64,000 nucleotides of DNA. Source: an uncultured Bacteroidales bacterium. GTDB lineage: Bacteria > Bacteroidota > Bacteroidia > Bacteroidales > Bacteroidaceae. Positions 33,281 to 40,535 of this stretch are shown here, in pieces. The stretch covers positions 1 to 64,000 of the forward strand of contig CADCBH010000027.1 in assembly GCA_902799655.1 (NCBI GenBank), in the 5' to 3' direction. How positions within the stretch are numbered: the first letter of the stretch is position 1; every line of letters starts with the position of its first letter. The position numbers and the translations under genes are program-made. The notes under the pieces were generated by a model, which had not been told where the DNA came from, made no database searches, and was given only the letters and a program-made list of their open reading frames with translations.

Positions 33281-34765
33281 ATGAGTATATTATCATTATT
33301 CGTAGTAATTCCCGCACTGATGCTTGTTGGCCTTTGGCTGGCCAAGAGCCTGAATCAGGTGCGTGGTGTGATGGTGGCTGGCGCCTCTTGTCTGCTGGCG
33401 CTGTCTGTTTGGCTGACCATCTATTTTGTTCAGCAGCGTGCTGCCGGTAATAGCGACGTGATGCTGTTGACGGCTTCTACACCTTGGTTCAAGCCGCTTA
33501 ATATAGCCTATAGTGTTGGTGTGGATGGTATCTCTGTGGTGATGCTGCTTCTGTCGAGCATCATCGTCTTCACGGGTACCTTTGCCTCTTGGCAGCTGAA
33601 GCCTTTGACCAAGGAGTATTTCCTTTGGTTCACCCTGCTTTCTACGGGTGTCTATGGTTTCTTTATCTGCACCGATATGTTCACGATGTTTATGTTCTAC
33701 GAGGTGGCTCTGATTCCCATGTACCTTCTGATTGGTGTGTGGGGCTCGGGCAACAAGGAGTATGCTGCCATGAAGCTGACGCTGATGCTGATGGGAGGTT
33801 CGGCCCTGCTGATTCTCGGTCTGCTGGGCATCTACTACTTCAGCGGTGCCACCACGATGAATGTGAACGAGATTGCTGCTATGCACAACATTCCGGTTGA
33901 TGTTCAGAAGGTGTTCTTCCCCTTCATCTTCATCGGTTTCGGTGTGCTGGGCGCTCTGTTCCCCTTCCACACATGGTCACCCGACGGTCATGCCTCTGCC
34001 CCCACTGCAGTGTCGATGCTGCATGCCGGTGTGCTGATGAAGCTGGGAGGCTATGGCTGCTTCCGTGTGGCTATGTATCTGCTGCCCGATGCTGCCAATG
34101 AGCTGGCGTGGATATTCCTGATCCTGACCACCATCTCGGTAGTCTATGGTGCCTTCTCGGCCTGTGTGCAGACCGACCTGAAGTATATCAATGCCTACTC
34201 GTCGGTGTCGCACTGCGGTCTGGTGCTCTTCGCCCTGCTGATGATGACCAAGACGTCTTGCACCGGTGCTATCCTGCAGATGCTCTCTCACGGTCTGATG
34301 ACGGCGCTCTTCTTCGCCCTCATCGGTATGATATACGGTCGTACCCACACCCGTGACATCCGCTACCTGGACGGTCTGATGAAGATTATGCCGTTCCTGG
34401 CTGTGGGCTATGTCGTAGCCGGTTTGGCCAACCTGGGTCTGCCGGGCTTCTCGGGCTTTATTGCTGAGATGACCATCTTCGTGGGTTCGTTCGAGAATGC
34501 CGACACGTTCCACCGTGTGGCAACCATCATTGCTTGTACGTCGATTGTGGTGACCGCCGTGTATATTCTGCGCGTTGTGGGTAAGATACTGTATGGCGAG
34601 GTGAAGAACCCGCACTTCCTGGAGCTGACCGATGCCACTTGGGACGAGCGCGTTGCCGTGATCTGCCTGATAGCCTGTGTGGCCGGTCTGGGTCTGTTCC
34701 CCTTGTGGGCCAGCAATGCCATCAGCGATGCCGTTGGCCCTATCCTCGAAAACATTATTAAATAA
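33281..34765 (+). CDS. nuoM: NADH-quinone oxidoreductase subunit M
   Basis: 494 residues, antiporter-like proton-pumping subunit. Family motifs: MFYEVALIPMYLLIGVWG (helix 5 Glu), FPFHTWSPDGHASAPTAVSM (helix 7/8 region) and SHCGLVLFAL. Full length. Followed 14 bp later by nuoN with a good ribosome-binding site. Confidence 0.95.
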   Translation: MSILSLFVVIPALMLVGLWLAKSLNQVRGVMVAGASCLLALSVWLTIYFVQQRAAGNSDVMLLTASTPWFKPLNIAYSVGVDGISVVMLLLSSIIVFTGTFASWQLKPLTKEYFLWFTLLSTGVYGFFICTDMFTMFMFYEVALIPMYLLIGVWGSGNKEYAAMKLTLMLMGGSALLILGLLGIYYFSGATTMNVNEIAAMHNIPVDVQKVFFPFIFIGFGVLGALFPFHTWSPDGHASAPTAVSMLHAGVLMKLGGYGCFRVAMYLLPDAANELAWIFLILTTISVVYGAFSACVQTDLKYINAYSSVSHCGLVLFALLMMTKTSCTGAILQMLSHGLMTALFFALIGMIYGRTHTRDIRYLDGLMKIMPFLAVGYVVAGLANLGLPGFSGFIAEMTIFVGSFENADTFHRVATIIACTSIVVTAVYILRVVGKILYGEVKNPHFLELTDATWDERVAVICLIACVAGLGLFPLWASNAISDAVGPILENIIK

Positions 34766-34779
34766 AGGAGATAAAGATT

Positions 34780-36227
34780 ATGGGATATAGTCAATTTTTA
34801 AATATGGTGCCCGAGTTTTATCTCGTTTGCATTCTGTTAGTAGTGGAGGAGTGACCATCGGACTGATGCTCGTGCTGCCTGTCCGCATTGCTTTGCTGTC
34901 GGAACCTACTGAGGCTTTCGGTGGCATGTATGTTGCCACGCAGGCTGCCAATGTCATGAAGGTGATTCTGAGCATTGGTGCGGTGATCGTGCTGATTATG
35001 GCCGAGCCGTGGCTGAAGAATGAGGCTCAGAAGCATCGCGGCGAGTTCTATCTGCTGATGCTCTCTACGCTGCTTGGTATGTTCATCATGGTCAGCAGCG
35101 GCTCGTTCCTGCTGTTCTTCCTCGGTCTGGAGACTGCTTCGGTGCCTATGGCCTGTCTGGTGGCTATGGACAAGTGGAAGAAGAAGAGTGCCGAGGCTGC
35201 TGCCAAGTATATCCTGGTGGCTACGTTCTCGAGCGGTATCATGCTCTATGGCATGTCGTTTGTGTATGCCGCCACGGGTACGCTCTACTTCAATGATGTT
35301 GCCGAGGTCATGATGGGCAACTACCCGCTGTACGAGGGTGCCACGCCGCTCACCATCATGGGTCTGGTATTTGTGTTCAGCGGTCTGGGCTTCAAGCTGT
35401 CGCTGGTGCCCTTCCACTTCTGGACGGCTGATACCTACGAGGGCGCTCCTACACCCGTCACGGGTTATCTGAGTGTCTGCTCGAAGGGTGCCGCTGCCTT
35501 TGCCACGATGGTCATTCTGATGAAGGCCTTCGCTCCGCTGTACGAGTATTGGGACTATCTGCTGTATATCGTCATCGTGCTGAGCATCACTATTGCCAAC
35601 CTGTTTGCCATCCGCCAGTCGGAGCTGAAGCGCTTCATGGCGTTCAGCTCTATCTCGCAGGCCGGCTATATCATGCTGGCAGTGATTGGTGCTTCGCAGA
35701 CGGGTATGGCGTCGCTGATGTACTACGTGCTGGTGTATGTGGTGGCCAATATGGCTGTGTTCACGGTGATTTCGGCTGTTGAGCAGAGTAATGGGGCTAA
35801 TGGGGCTAATGGGGCCAATGGGCTTGGGGCTAATGGGGAACTCACCTCTATGAGGGCCTACGACGGTCTGTATCAGACCAACCCCCGTCTGGCTTTCCTG
35901 ATGACGCTGGCGCTGTTCTCGCTGGCCGGTATCCCGCCGTTTGCCGGTATGTTCTCTAAGTTCTTCGTGTTCATGGCCGCTGCCGAGCAGGGTTCGTTCT
36001 GGGCTTACTTTGTGGTGTTCATCGCCCTGGTCAACACGGTGGTGTCGTTGTACTACTATCTGCTCATCGTCAAGGCGATGTACATCAAGCCGAGCGATTC
36101 GCCGCTGCCTACGTTCCGCACTGACGGCATGACGCGTCTGGCTCTGGTGCTCTGCACCGCGGGCATCGTGCTCTTCGGCGTCTGCTCGTGCATCTACGAC
36201 TGGCTCTTCGCAGTCTCTGCGCTGTAA
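34780..36227 (+). pseudogene. nuoN: NADH-quinone oxidoreductase subunit N, frameshifted near the 5' end
   Basis: The natural start is ATG 34780 (RBS AAGGAG at about 34765-34770) and reads [13 protein letters not shown]..., the family's N-terminus, but hits TGA at 34852 after 24 codons (LLVVEE). From about 34845 the rest of NuoN continues in another frame to 36227 ([45 protein letters not shown]). Compared with relatives, about 28 residues, much of the first helix region, are missing at the join and the frame is lost. The 3' part (about 450 codons) is intact and could be made only from an internal start such as ATG 34866. NuoN is a proton-pumping subunit. It also holds an in-frame Gly-Ala-Asn repeat (35793-35838). 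A sequencing or assembly fault is possible. Confidence 0.75.
35793..35838 (+). repeat. GGGGCTAAT 9-bp repeat inside nuoN
   Basis: Units GGGGCTAAT, GGGGCTAAT, GGGGCCAAT, a six-base partial, GGGGCTAAT. Read in frame it gives [17 protein letters not shown], an insertion in a cytoplasm-side or loop segment that relatives lack. Confidence 0.8.
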
Positions 36228-36248
36228 GGGGCTGTCCGATATCGATAT

Positions 36249-36288
36249 ATCCGCCGAGATTCCGCTTGGAGTCGCGGCGGATTTTTTG
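36249..36288 (+). terminator. Terminator of the nuo operon
   Basis: Outer stem ATCCGCCG (36249-36256) with CGGCGGAT (36275-36282), inner near-perfect stem of six pairs, then seven T residues. 22 bp past the nuoN stop. Confidence 0.88.
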
Positions 36289-36343
36289 TTCGACTTGTTA
36301 ACATACTTTAAGGGGGGGTGACACTCGTTAACAAATTTCTTTG

Positions 36344-36351
36344 TACCTTTG
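36344..36351 (+). promoter_or_regulatory. -7 box of the LLAGS peptide / fimbrillin-like unit
   Basis: TACCTTTG, consensus -7 box, 70 bp before the peptide ATG at 36421. Upstream, GTTAACA occurs twice (about 36298 and 36327), and a run of seven G residues lies between. No TTTG -33. Confidence 0.5.
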
Positions 36352-36420
36352 CATGCAAGTTGTGTTGAAGACAATAAGTCGAAGAAACTATATTTACTTT
36401 TAATTAAAATGATAAACAAC

Positions 36421-36585
36421 ATGAAGAAAAAAGAGTATCAGAGTCCGACGATAGATATCGTCGAGCTGAAGCAACAGCAGCACTTGCTGGCTGGTTCGGT
36501 CACAGCTGAGTTTGTAGACTATCAAGATGGTGACTTCTCATGGGCCCGAGAGGATGATTTCCAGGATTTCGACCTGGATGAGTAA
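36421..36585 (+). CDS. 54-residue LLAGS-motif peptide of unknown function
   Basis: A short product, MKKKEYQSPTIDIVELK then QQQHLLAGSVTAEFVD and a strongly acidic tail (EDDFQDFDLDE). Same layout as the 52-residue peptide at 1353-1511: MKK start, Tyr and Pro near residues 6-9, a Val-rich strand, Gln-rich stretch, LLAGS at about 22-26, variable acidic tail. I start at 36421 to match that family; an in-frame ATG at 36409 adds four residues. It is followed 26 bp later by a fimbrillin-like lipoprotein and probably co-transcribed with it. Function unknown; precursor peptide or small regulator are possibilities. Confidence 0.6.
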   Translation: MKKKEYQSPTIDIVELKQQQHLLAGSVTAEFVDYQDGDFSWAREDDFQDFDLDE

Positions 36586-36611
36586 TTGTAAGTATTAACC
36601 CTTTAAAACAG

Positions 36612-37403
36612 ATGAAGACAATGAAGAAATATATCTTTATGGCTGTGGCAGGCATGCTTGCACTCAGCAGTTGCTCGAACGACGACAACGACGTACAGAA
36701 CGCTAACGCTCCCCGACAGATGACCTTCACCGCTGGCTTTGGTGACGAGGCTCAGACCCGCGCCGCGTTGGATGGCTCCACCAAGAAGGTCAGCTTCGAG
36801 ACTGGCGATGACATCAGCATCCTCAGCGCCAATAATACCAACACGAGGTTCGCCACCACGGAGGACGGCGCATCGGTCACGTTCACAGGTACGGCTACGG
36901 CCGACTCGAAGTTCTATGCCGTCTATCCCTACACCGACGGCCTGACTCTCGACCCCAGCACCGGCATCATCTCAGGCGTGGAAATTCCCACCGTTCAGTT
37001 TGAAGCTGCCGGGTCAACCTGTGGTTGGGACCCAAGAGCCCCCATCGCCTATGCCACTACCACAGGCACGAGCCTTCAGTTCCACAATGCTTGCGCCCTG
37101 CTTAAAATAACTCAGGTTATTGAAGTATCATGTCATGAAGCATTGACAGGAACATTCTCCCTCAATACTGAGAGCGGGGCACTATCAGGTTCAGATGGTA
37201 CCGCTCCTTTTGCGGCGGTAATGCAAGTGCCTTGGAAAAAAACGATATATATTGCCATCGCACCGGGTGAAAAGACTGGTTTCGGGGTTAATTGGACGGG
37301 GACGGATCATAGTTTTGCATCAAAAGTGAAACATTTACCCGTCACCTTCGAGAAAGGCAAGATTTACGACTTAGGTAATACGAGTACATGGGATGCGCAT
37401 TAA
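36612..37403 (+). CDS. Fimbrillin-like (Mfa-like) lipoprotein
   Basis: 263 residues with lipobox ALSSCSND (Cys near residue 21). The following MTFTAGFGDEAQTRAALDG and VSFETGDDISI pattern is the usual N-terminus of Mfa-like/fimbrillin-family surface proteins of Bacteroidales, whose Arg site near residue 48 is cut by a protease in true pilins (TRAALD here). The C-terminal part ends in KGKIYDLGNTSTWDAH. It may be a minor pilus subunit or a stand-alone surface protein; no other pilus genes are nearby. The start could be 36612 (MKTMKK) or 36621 (MKKYIF). Follows the LLAGS peptide; terminator at 37473. Confidence 0.65.
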   Translation: MKTMKKYIFMAVAGMLALSSCSNDDNDVQNANAPRQMTFTAGFGDEAQTRAALDGSTKKVSFETGDDISILSANNTNTRFATTEDGASVTFTGTATADSKFYAVYPYTDGLTLDPSTGIISGVEIPTVQFEAAGSTCGWDPRAPIAYATTTGTSLQFHNACALLKITQVIEVSCHEALTGTFSLNTESGALSGSDGTAPFAAVMQVPWKKTIYIAIAPGEKTGFGVNWTGTDHSFASKVKHLPVTFEKGKIYDLGNTSTWDAH

Positions 37404-37472
37404 GCGAGTCATAGTTACTATGTATAACGGAGGGACTCTTTTGTTATATGTTCCCCAAAGATGAGTATAGAG

Positions 37473-37503
37473 AAACGGAAGTCCGCGCGGCTTCCGTTTT
37501 TTT
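37473..37503 (+). terminator. Terminator after the fimbrillin-like gene
   Basis: Nine-bp stem (AAACGGAAG at 37473-37481, CTTCCGTTT at 37491-37499) then a T tract. The stem sequence is close to that of the terminator at 24055. Confidence 0.82.
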
Positions 37504-37526
37504 GATGGGCGTGGCTCCCTTTTTCT

Positions 37527-37772
37527 ATGAATAAAAACAGTAAGACGATGAAAGAGAAAAAGAACGGCGGGCAGCCTGCTGGGCGGCGGCTGCGCGAGAA
37601 GGTGGACGGCCCTATCATCGAGAAATGGTATGCACGGATGCCTACGGCTGAGCTGGCTCGACGGATGGGGCTGACGGTGAAGCAGATTGAGAACTATGTA
37701 TATAGGCACAACACTGAACCGTGGGCGCGGAAGCTGGCGTCGGTGCGGTCGGCGATGAACAGCGAGAAGTAA
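37527..37772 (+). CDS. Small helix-turn-helix protein of unknown role
   Basis: 81 residues, basic. The middle (IIEKWYARMPTAELARRMGL then TVKQIENYVYRHN) has the spacing of a homeodomain-like or sigma-type helix-turn-helix, so DNA binding is likely. The N-terminus (KEKKNGGQPAGRRLREKV) is lysine- and arginine-rich. An in-frame ATG at 37548 could also be the start. Short proteins of this type are common in Prevotellaceae near HU-like genes from memory. It is followed by the 22-bp array and the HU-like gene. Confidence 0.55.
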   Translation: MNKNSKTMKEKKNGGQPAGRRLREKVDGPIIEKWYARMPTAELARRMGLTVKQIENYVYRHNTEPWARKLASVRSAMNSEK

Positions 37773-37826
37773 CACTTTTTTTCTTCAGCGATATTTTTGT
37801 TTATTTGCAGCGTGAGTCGGGAGAGT

Positions 37827-37958
37827 GACCACGCTCGGTTGGCGTATCGACCACGCTCGATTGGCGTATCGACCACGCTCGACTGCTGAATCGACCACGC
37901 TCAATCGCTGAATCGACCACGCTCGGTCGTTCAACCGACCACGGTCAACCGTTATATT
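37827..37958 (+). repeat. Six tandem 22-bp repeats upstream of the HU-like gene
   Basis: Six consecutive units of exactly 22 bp, each beginning GACCACGCTC or GACCACGGTC and ending in a variable half (GGTTGGCGTATC, GATTGGCGTATC, GACTGCTGAATC and so on). The first ten bases are nearly invariant while the last twelve drift, and drift increases toward the gene. The array ends 27 bp before the HU-like ATG. A possible -7 box (TATTTTTG, 37792-37799) lies before the array, so it may be transcribed as leader. No CRISPR spacer structure. Confidence 0.9.
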
Positions 37959-37985
37959 ATTGTTTAACTTAAAAAACTTTTAACT

Positions 37986-38468
37986 ATGGCACAATTGAAA
38001 TTGCGTATCAAGAAGATTAGCAGCAAGAAGCCTGTGACCAAGGAACCGGGCTTCGCTACTCGTGTACTGACCAACGGCACGGCAGCCTTTGACGACATCG
38101 TGAAGGAGGCTGGCCGCAACACGACGATGCACAAGGCTGAGCTGCGCATGGCCTTCGAGCTGTGCATGGACTCGGTGACGGAGATGCTGAAGCAGGGCTA
38201 CATCGTGGACCTGGGGCCTATCGGCAAGATTTATCCGAGCTGTTCGAGCGGCTGGTACGAGCATGAGGAGGACATGAAGCTGGCCGACGTGAAGCCGCAG
38301 CTGTACTACCGTGCCGGCGACGAGGTGGAGGCTGCCATCAAGAGCGCCAAGGTGGTATGGGCCAAGGCTGGCGACGAGGAAGAGGACGATGAGGGCGGCA
38401 CTACGCCGACACCCGGCGGTGGCGGTACGACGCCTGGCGGCGGCACCGAGTACAACGAAGGCGATTAA
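37986..38468 (+). CDS. HU-family (HU-HIG type) DNA-binding protein
   Basis: 160 residues. Residues 1 to about 125 fit the Bacteroidota-specific HU/IHF-like family: KEPGFATRVLTNGTAAFDDI, VKEAGRNTTMHKAELRMAFE, LKQGYIVDLGPIGKIYPS. The tail is acidic and then low-complexity (EEEDDEGGTTPTP, GGGGTTPGGG), typical of this group. It probably bends or packages DNA, or acts as a nucleoid regulator. The 22-bp repeats immediately upstream may be its own binding sites (autoregulation), but that is inference. Terminator follows at 38470. Confidence 0.82.
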   Translation: MAQLKLRIKKISSKKPVTKEPGFATRVLTNGTAAFDDIVKEAGRNTTMHKAELRMAFELCMDSVTEMLKQGYIVDLGPIGKIYPSCSSGWYEHEEDMKLADVKPQLYYRAGDEVEAAIKSAKVVWAKAGDEEEDDEGGTTPTPGGGGTTPGGGTEYNEGD

Positions 38469-38469
38469 G

Positions 38470-38515
38470 AAAAAAAAAATCTGTGCTATACATCGGGTAG
38501 CACAGATTTTTTTTT
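38470..38515. terminator. Bidirectional terminator between HU-like gene and sensor kinase
   Basis: Stem of 12 or more pairs around AATCTGTGCTA (38478-38488 region) and TAGCACAGATT, flanked by A and T tracts on both sides, so it can work on both strands for the convergent genes. Confidence 0.88.
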
Positions 38516-38519
38516 TGTT

Positions 38520-40535
38520 TTAGCAGGGCAGCGTCATGACGAAGCGGGCACCGGGGGCGTAGCTGGTGTCGAGGGTGATGTCGCCACCCATGTGGCGAAC
38601 GAGCGAGCGGGCGATGGAGAGGCCGAGGCCTGTGCCGTCGGTATATTCGTTGAGCTGTACGAACTCGGTGAAGATGTTCTCGGCCTGCTCGGGGGGAACG
38701 CCGATGCCCGTGTCCTCGACGACGAACTGCAGCTGCTGGCCGTGGCGGCTGATGCAGAGCGCCACGTGCTGCCGCTCGGGGCGCTCCTGCTGGGCGGTGA
38801 AGGCCAGCGGATGGGTGAACTTGATGGCATTGTCGAGGAGCATGGCGAGGGCCTTGGCGGCCTTCTTCTGGTTGGTGAGGAAGGTGAGCGACTCGAGTCC
38901 CGGCTGCTGCTGGAGCTCGAAGCCCAGATGACGGGCCTGGCGGATGCCGCTCCATACAATGGCCAGGTCGGCGATGTCGGCGGGCTTGACGGTGTCGCTG
39001 ATCTTGATATTCTTGTTGCTATAGACCTCGCTCAGGTCGAGCATCTTATCCACCAGACGGGTGATGCGCTCGCTGTTGTCCACAATCTTCTGACTGATAG
39101 ACTGCAGGTCGTCGCTGCTGATCTCGATGTTGGGCGATGCCAGCACCTGCGTGAATCCGGAGATCACGTTGAGCGGTGTGCGCACCTCGTGGGATATCTG
39201 CTGGATGAACTTGGTCTTCATGCGCGACGACTCCTCGGCACGCTCGTTGGCCAGCTTCAGCTTGCGGAAGGCCCTGTTGCGCTGGATGGTGTAGGTGAGG
39301 AAGAAGACGATGAGGATGATCATCACGACGACGATGTAGAACAGTCGCTGCTGCGACAGCTTGGCGCGCTGCTCGGCAATCTGGCGCTCCTTGCCCTCGG
39401 TATCATAGACCGTAGAGATCAGGTCGGCATCAATCTTCTTCTGATGCACCAGGGCACTGTCGTAGGCCATGGCAATCTGCGTGGCCACTTGCAGGGCCGA
39501 GTCGCGACGACCGGCCATCAAGTTGACGTGGAACTTGGGAATCATGAAGCGACCGATGTTCTCGAGGTCGGGCTCGTAGCCGCTCTCGCTCATGAAGGCA
39601 TCGAGCATCTCCATCTTGCGGGCAGCCTCGTCATAGCGACGGGTGGCCATCAGATAGCGGCAGCTGTTGATGATGTTGCCCGGCTGCTTGGCCGACTGGG
39701 TAGAGAGATAGTCGGCGTAGGCCTTCTCAGCCTCGGCCGTTCGCCCCTGGGCATGAGCCAGCATGGCGCGGCAGTAGCTGATCTCGGCCTTCATCTCGTC
39801 GAGATAGATGGAGTCGGGGCGCGGATGGGCCACGGCCAGGGCATACAGCGAGTCCTCCCGGGCAATCCACGGCGCCGCCTTGTCGATCTGCCGGCAGCGC
39901 ATATAGACGGTAGCTATGGCATTGATGGTCTTCTGACACTCGCGCAGGTCGAGCGGGTCGGCATGCTTGGCCAGTCGGGCCTTGATGCTCTGCAGCGACT
40001 TCTGGAAACTCTTCGCGGCCTCGGCATCCTGACCCAGACAGAGCTGGCTCTCGCCGATAATCTGTGCGATGTCGTGGTGACTCACAAACGATTCGTGACC
40101 GGCAGCCCTGAGCTTGTGGTCGGCATTGTAGGCCTCGCGCAGGGCACGGTCGTAGCGACGCATATCGCAGAGCAGTCGCACATAATCCTTGTAAGAATAG
40201 ATGTAGCACTCGAGGTCGGCCTCCGACTGCAACTTGCTGACATCCATCTTGGCCAGTTCGTAATACAACTGGAGCGATTGGCGGTATTGTCCCATCAGGT
40301 TGTAGGCGATGGAGCTATAGAAGATGCTCCTCACCTTCGGCAGCTTACCGGCCTTTTCCATACTGTCACAGACAACGAGCAGCCGCTCGAAGTCGCGCTC
40401 GTCGCCAATGTCCGATACAATCGTGTCGGCGCTGTTGTAGCCCTTATCGTTCGACGACGATGGCTGAAGGCGTGAGCAACTCATCACGGCCGTCAGCAGC
40501 AATCCCAAGAATAGATACAGAGTCTTGATGGTCAT
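38520..40535 (-). CDS. TPR-containing membrane sensor histidine kinase
   Basis: 671 residues. N-terminal signal with a lipobox-like end (TAVMSC, Cys20), a periplasmic helical TPR-like region (about 45-370), one membrane helix (399-417), a short coiled coil, then HisKA with His449 in QQISHEVRTPLNVISG and a HATPase (MLLDNAIKF N box; EDTGIGVPPEQ and GTGLGLSIARSLV G boxes). It has no receiver or output domain and no response regulator is adjacent. Signal and target unknown. It overlaps the uvrA stop by 4 bp, so it is the last gene of a three-gene minus-strand run. Higher GC and low A-T codons compared with the mannan locus. Confidence 0.88.
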   Translation of the reverse strand: MTIKTLYLFLGLLLTAVMSCSRLQPSSSNDKGYNSADTIVSDIGDERDFERLLVVCDSMEKAGKLPKVRSIFYSSIAYNLMGQYRQSLQLYYELAKMDVSKLQSEADLECYIYSYKDYVRLLCDMRRYDRALREAYNADHKLRAAGHESFVSHHDIAQIIGESQLCLGQDAEAAKSFQKSLQSIKARLAKHADPLDLRECQKTINAIATVYMRCRQIDKAAPWIAREDSLYALAVAHPRPDSIYLDEMKAEISYCRAMLAHAQGRTAEAEKAYADYLSTQSAKQPGNIINSCRYLMATRRYDEAARKMEMLDAFMSESGYEPDLENIGRFMIPKFHVNLMAGRRDSALQVATQIAMAYDSALVHQKKIDADLISTVYDTEGKERQIAEQRAKLSQQRLFYIVVVMIILIVFFLTYTIQRNRAFRKLKLANERAEESSRMKTKFIQQISHEVRTPLNVISGFTQVLASPNIEISSDDLQSISQKIVDNSERITRLVDKMLDLSEVYSNKNIKISDTVKPADIADLAIVWSGIRQARHLGFELQQQPGLESLTFLTNQKKAAKALAMLLDNAIKFTHPLAFTAQQERPERQHVALCISRHGQQLQFVVEDTGIGVPPEQAENIFTEFVQLNEYTDGTGLGLSIARSLVRHMGGDITLDTSYAPGARFVMTLPC

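Noticed and set aside
26138-36227. Loss of nuoE, nuoF and nuoG
   Set aside because: Absence of the NADH-binding module is the normal state for Bacteroidales nuo operons, so it is not a lesion of this strain.
36300-36340. Riboswitch-like leader ahead of the LLAGS peptide
   Set aside because: Only a G run and two GTTAACA copies are visible; no paired-helix pattern of a known class.
34818-36422. A 534-residue minus-strand open frame
   Set aside because: Antisense shadow of nuoN and its terminator, with His/Gln/Arg-rich low-quality composition.
37827-37958. CRISPR array
   Set aside because: The 22-bp units are directly tandem with no spacers between constant repeats, and no cas gene is near. 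It is a plain tandem repeat.
38592-40475. A 627-residue plus-strand open frame
   Set aside because: Antisense shadow of the sensor kinase gene in a GC-rich region; rich in Leu/Val/Gly repeats with no domain pattern.
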